Both the position numbers and the translations under genes were made by a program. Under the pieces are notes generated by a model. The model did no database searches. It saw only the letters and a program-made list of their open reading frames with translations, and was not told the DNA's origin. Below are positions 61,579 to 64,000 of a stretch of 64,000 nucleotides of DNA, piece after piece. The first letter of the stretch is position 1, and the number at the start of each line of letters is the position of its first letter. Source of the DNA: G963665925 sp050596425 (GTDB lineage: Bacteria > Bacillota > Clostridia > Peptostreptococcales > Acidaminobacteraceae); NCBI RefSeq assembly GCF_050596425.1, contig NZ_CP192292.1:1488001-1552000 (forward strand), read 5' to 3'.

Positions 61579-63846
61579 ATGTGGCAATACCAAAACAATG
61601 CCCTGGAGATGAAGCAACTCCTTGTCGATGAAAGCCTGTTCACCCTGGCCAATGGTTATTTGGGCGTGAGAGGGTGTTTTGAAGAAGGCTATGACACGGA
61701 AGCTTCCACCATTCGAGGCACATATATAAATGGCGTTTATGATACACTGCCAGTCACCCATCCAGAGAAACTATATGGTTTTCCGGATTTCCAAGACAAG
61801 CAACCCAATTTAGTGGATTTGCAGTCAATTTACATTGAACTTGATGGGGAGCGGGTCAGCTTATTTTCAGGCGCTCATGAGAATTACAAAAGAATATTGC
61901 ATCTTGATAAGGGCTATACTGAACGGACCTTTAGCTACACGACTAAGCAGGGAAAAAGAGCTGAGATATCTATTAAAAGACTGGTATCCTTGCGAATAAA
62001 AGAGTTGTTCGCCCAAGAGGTTGAAATTAATTATCCTGGACAGATTAATATTGTCAGCTCTATGAAGACAAATGTGACAAATTATACTGATCCCAAGGAC
62101 CCGAGAGTTGCGAGCGAACATGCCCAATTGCTTAATATTAAGAGCGCTGAAATAAAAAACACAGGGATGCTTTCTTCTTTTGAAACAGTGCACTCAAAAA
62201 TCAACCTTGCTTGTGGATCTACACACAAGGCCGTGAGTTTGCCAAAAGTTACAGTGAAGAAAAATCCTGTTCATTCCGATGAGGCAGGCGTTTACAGCCT
62301 CATGTTCTCAGGACAGGAGAGGCTCAAGCTATTGAAGCATAACGTCTATTCAGATGGCATTCGGGAAGATAACCCACTTAAACGAGTGGTGGATCTTCTT
62401 GATGAAGTGGTGGACTTGTCCTTTGATGCCCTTCTTGATCATCAGATCGAGCATTTGAAAAAATACTGGGATACTTCAGACATTGTCATAAGAGGCAATG
62501 ACATGGATCAACTGTCGATCCGCTTTAATATGTATCAGTTGTATCAGTCGGTTGGGAGAGACCGCTACAGCAATATATCTGCCAAGGGCCTTTCCGGTGA
62601 AGGGTATGAAGGACATTATTTTTGGGATACAGAAATCTATGTCCTGCCAACATTCCAGTTAAGCCAAAACAATATAGCAAAGAATTTGTTGATGTACAGA
62701 TACAATCAACTGGACGCAGCGAGGGAAAGGGCCAGACAACTGGGCCATAAACGGGGCGTTAAATTCCCTTGGAGGACAATATCAGGAATAGAGTGTTCCG
62801 CATATTATCCAGCAGGTACGGCTCAATATCATATAAATGGTGATGTCGCCCATGCCTTCATTCAACATTATATCTTTGGTGAAGACCTTGACTTTATGAA
62901 AGACTATGGGGCTGAAGTGCTTCTTGAAACGGCAGTTTTGTGGCTTGAAATAGGACACTTTCATAATGATCTGTTTAAAATTGATGCTGTGACAGGTCCT
63001 GATGAATACACAGCCATAGTCAATAACAACTACTACACAAATGCCCTAGCAAAACATAATTTGGAATGGGCTGTTAAAATCCATGACCTGTTAAAAGCAG
63101 ATGACCCTCATGCACTGGAAGACCTTTTAAAAAGGCTGGACATTCATAAAGAGGATATTGCTAAGATGGATGAAGCGGCAAAAAAAATGTTTTTGCCTCA
63201 TGATGATGCCCTGGGTATAGACATGCAGGATGACAGTTTTTTAAGTAAAAAAGTTTGGGATTTCGAAAAGACACCGAAGGATCATTATCCTTTATTGCTA
63301 CATTACCATCCTTTAACCATATACCGCTATCAAGTTCTAAAACAGCCTGATACAGTGCTTGCACACTTTTTACTGGAAGAATACACAGATCTGGAAACAA
63401 TGAAAAAATCCTATGATTACTATGAAGAAATTACCACTCATGACTCGTCACTTTCGCCATGTATATATGGCATAATGGCCTCAAGGGTGGGCTACAGGGA
63501 AAAAGCTTATAAGTTCTTTGGCGATGCCTTAAAACTGGATCTGAAAAACACACATGGCAACACAAAAGATGGTCTTCATATGGCCAATTTAGCTGGCTCG
63601 GCCCTATCTATGATATATGGTTTTGCGGGACTCCGGGTTCAGGAGAAAGGCATTGGTTTGAGACCCTGGTTGCCTGATGTTTGGAAGGGGTTTGACTTCA
63701 AAATTGTCTTTAAGGGTCGGACGTTAAAGATACAGATCGATGAAAGACTCAGGATTGATCTTTTAGAGGGGCAACCGCTAGAAATCGAAATTTATAACAA
63801 GAGGGTTGAAGTTAAGGACACTCTTGTGGTTGACCTCAAGTCGTAA
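61579..63846 (+). CDS. Glycoside hydrolase family 65 disaccharide phosphorylase
   Basis: The 755-residue enzyme cleaves an alpha-linked glucose disaccharide with phosphate to give beta-glucose 1-phosphate and glucose. It shows the GH65 layout: an N-terminal super-sandwich (SLFTLANGYLGVRGCFEEG), then the alpha/alpha barrel with EGYEGHYFWDTEIYVLP, the phosphate loop region and the catalytic acid in GPDEYT (Glu476), and a C-terminal jelly roll. Maltose, trehalose, kojibiose or nigerose could be the substrate; I cannot decide. It lies 12 bp after the permease in the same operon. A beta-phosphoglucomutase was expected next but the window ends with a regulator. Confidence 0.92.
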   Translation: MWQYQNNALEMKQLLVDESLFTLANGYLGVRGCFEEGYDTEASTIRGTYINGVYDTLPVTHPEKLYGFPDFQDKQPNLVDLQSIYIELDGERVSLFSGAHENYKRILHLDKGYTERTFSYTTKQGKRAEISIKRLVSLRIKELFAQEVEINYPGQINIVSSMKTNVTNYTDPKDPRVASEHAQLLNIKSAEIKNTGMLSSFETVHSKINLACGSTHKAVSLPKVTVKKNPVHSDEAGVYSLMFSGQERLKLLKHNVYSDGIREDNPLKRVVDLLDEVVDLSFDALLDHQIEHLKKYWDTSDIVIRGNDMDQLSIRFNMYQLYQSVGRDRYSNISAKGLSGEGYEGHYFWDTEIYVLPTFQLSQNNIAKNLLMYRYNQLDAARERARQLGHKRGVKFPWRTISGIECSAYYPAGTAQYHINGDVAHAFIQHYIFGEDLDFMKDYGAEVLLETAVLWLEIGHFHNDLFKIDAVTGPDEYTAIVNNNYYTNALAKHNLEWAVKIHDLLKADDPHALEDLLKRLDIHKEDIAKMDEAAKKMFLPHDDALGIDMQDDSFLSKKVWDFEKTPKDHYPLLLHYHPLTIYRYQVLKQPDTVLAHFLLEEYTDLETMKKSYDYYEEITTHDSSLSPCIYGIMASRVGYREKAYKFFGDALKLDLKNTHGNTKDGLHMANLAGSALSMIYGFAGLRVQEKGIGLRPWLPDVWKGFDFKIVFKGRTLKIQIDERLRIDLLEGQPLEIEIYNKRVEVKDTLVVDLKS

Positions 63847-63876
63847 TTGACAAGAAGTTTTATATCAAACTATAAT
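63847..63876 (+). promoter_or_regulatory. Promoter of the MarR-type gene
   Basis: TTGACA (63847-63852), 18 bp, TATAAT (63871-63876). The expected start point, six to seven bases on, coincides with the ATG at 63883. Confidence 0.6.
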
Positions 63877-63882
63877 AAGGGT

Positions 63883-64000
63883 ATGAAAATAGACAACACA
63901 TTATCACTTGTTAGCAATTTGAGGGAGTCCATTAATAGGGCCCTTGTTAAAGAAATGAACACACAGGGCATTGAAGGGCTTGTCACATCACATGGTGACA
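63883..64000 (+). CDS. MarR family transcriptional regulator (5' part only)
   Basis: The visible 39 residues (starting MKIDNTLSLVSNLRESINR, then KEMNTQGIEGLVTSHGD) match the start of clostridial MarR regulators, where the first helices lead to SHGDIL before the winged helix. The gene continues beyond the window. There is no room for a ribosome binding site between the predicted transcript start and the ATG, so the message may be leaderless. It may regulate the sugar operon or a following transporter; only the neighbour position suggests that. Confidence 0.7.
   Translation, partial: MKIDNTLSLVSNLRESINRALVKEMNTQGIEGLVTSHGD

Overview
The window comes from a low-GC, Gram-positive anaerobe, most likely a Clostridia-class Firmicute. 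The signs are AGGAGG-type ribosome binding sites with frequent TTG/GTG starts, a one-piece tmRNA next to smpB, Sec lipoproteins, SLH, cohesin and dockerin modules, an NBP35/NifX-type iron-sulfur cluster operon, an Mrp-type antiporter operon and a UGA-encoded selenoprotein. I cannot name the genus from sequence alone.

Layout. 1-3.3 kb: the start of pdxS (minus), smpB, tmRNA with a tandem duplication of its 3' end, and a sigma/anti-sigma pair. 3.6-6.7 kb: a small DUF5320-type gene divergent from an operon of two NifX-like proteins and two ferredoxin-containing MinD/NBP35 ATPases, with three copies of the palindrome TGGCATATGCCA (one imperfect) between them. 6.7-11.5 kb: secreted surface proteins (stalk domains; cohesin plus dockerin) and a pentapeptide-repeat protein. 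11.5-15.9 kb: a deoxynucleoside kinase and a zinc-uptake operon (substrate-binding protein, Fur-family regulator, ATPase, permease) with a Fur/Zur-like operator over its promoter. 16.2-31.5 kb: the most unusual region, a 2,749-residue GLUG/FN3 protein with a cohesin-like C-terminus, followed by a 2,218-residue RHS protein with a cohesin-dockerin block inside the YD-repeat shell, a probable RNase toxin tip and an overlapping immunity gene. 31.5-34 kb: decayed mobile DNA (a truncated replication-initiator-like gene fused to an IS256-family remnant) and a frameshifted RelA/SpoT-domain gene.

34-49.7 kb: housekeeping and accessory genes, namely RidA, nitroreductase, a selenocysteine MsrA lipoprotein, ribosomal protein S4, a YjeM-like transporter, an ECF sigma/zinc-finger anti-sigma pair, a NupC nucleoside transporter, an RNA/DNA methyltransferase, a TPR protein, a fatty acid desaturase, a CMD protein, an SLH-anchored lethal-factor/PPEP-like metalloprotease and OsmC. 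50-57 kb: a MocR regulator, an alanine/ornithine-type racemase, and an eight-gene Mrp/Mbh-like cation antiporter operon whose mnhB is frameshifted in a G7 tract. 57-64 kb: an AraC regulator divergent from a disaccharide ABC importer (binding protein, two permeases, no ATPase) and a GH65 phosphorylase, then the start of a MarR regulator that looks leaderless.

The genes suggest a cell that invests in large secreted surface proteins sharing cohesin/dockerin modules. That would be a non-cellulosomal adhesion or toxin-display system; this reading is inference.
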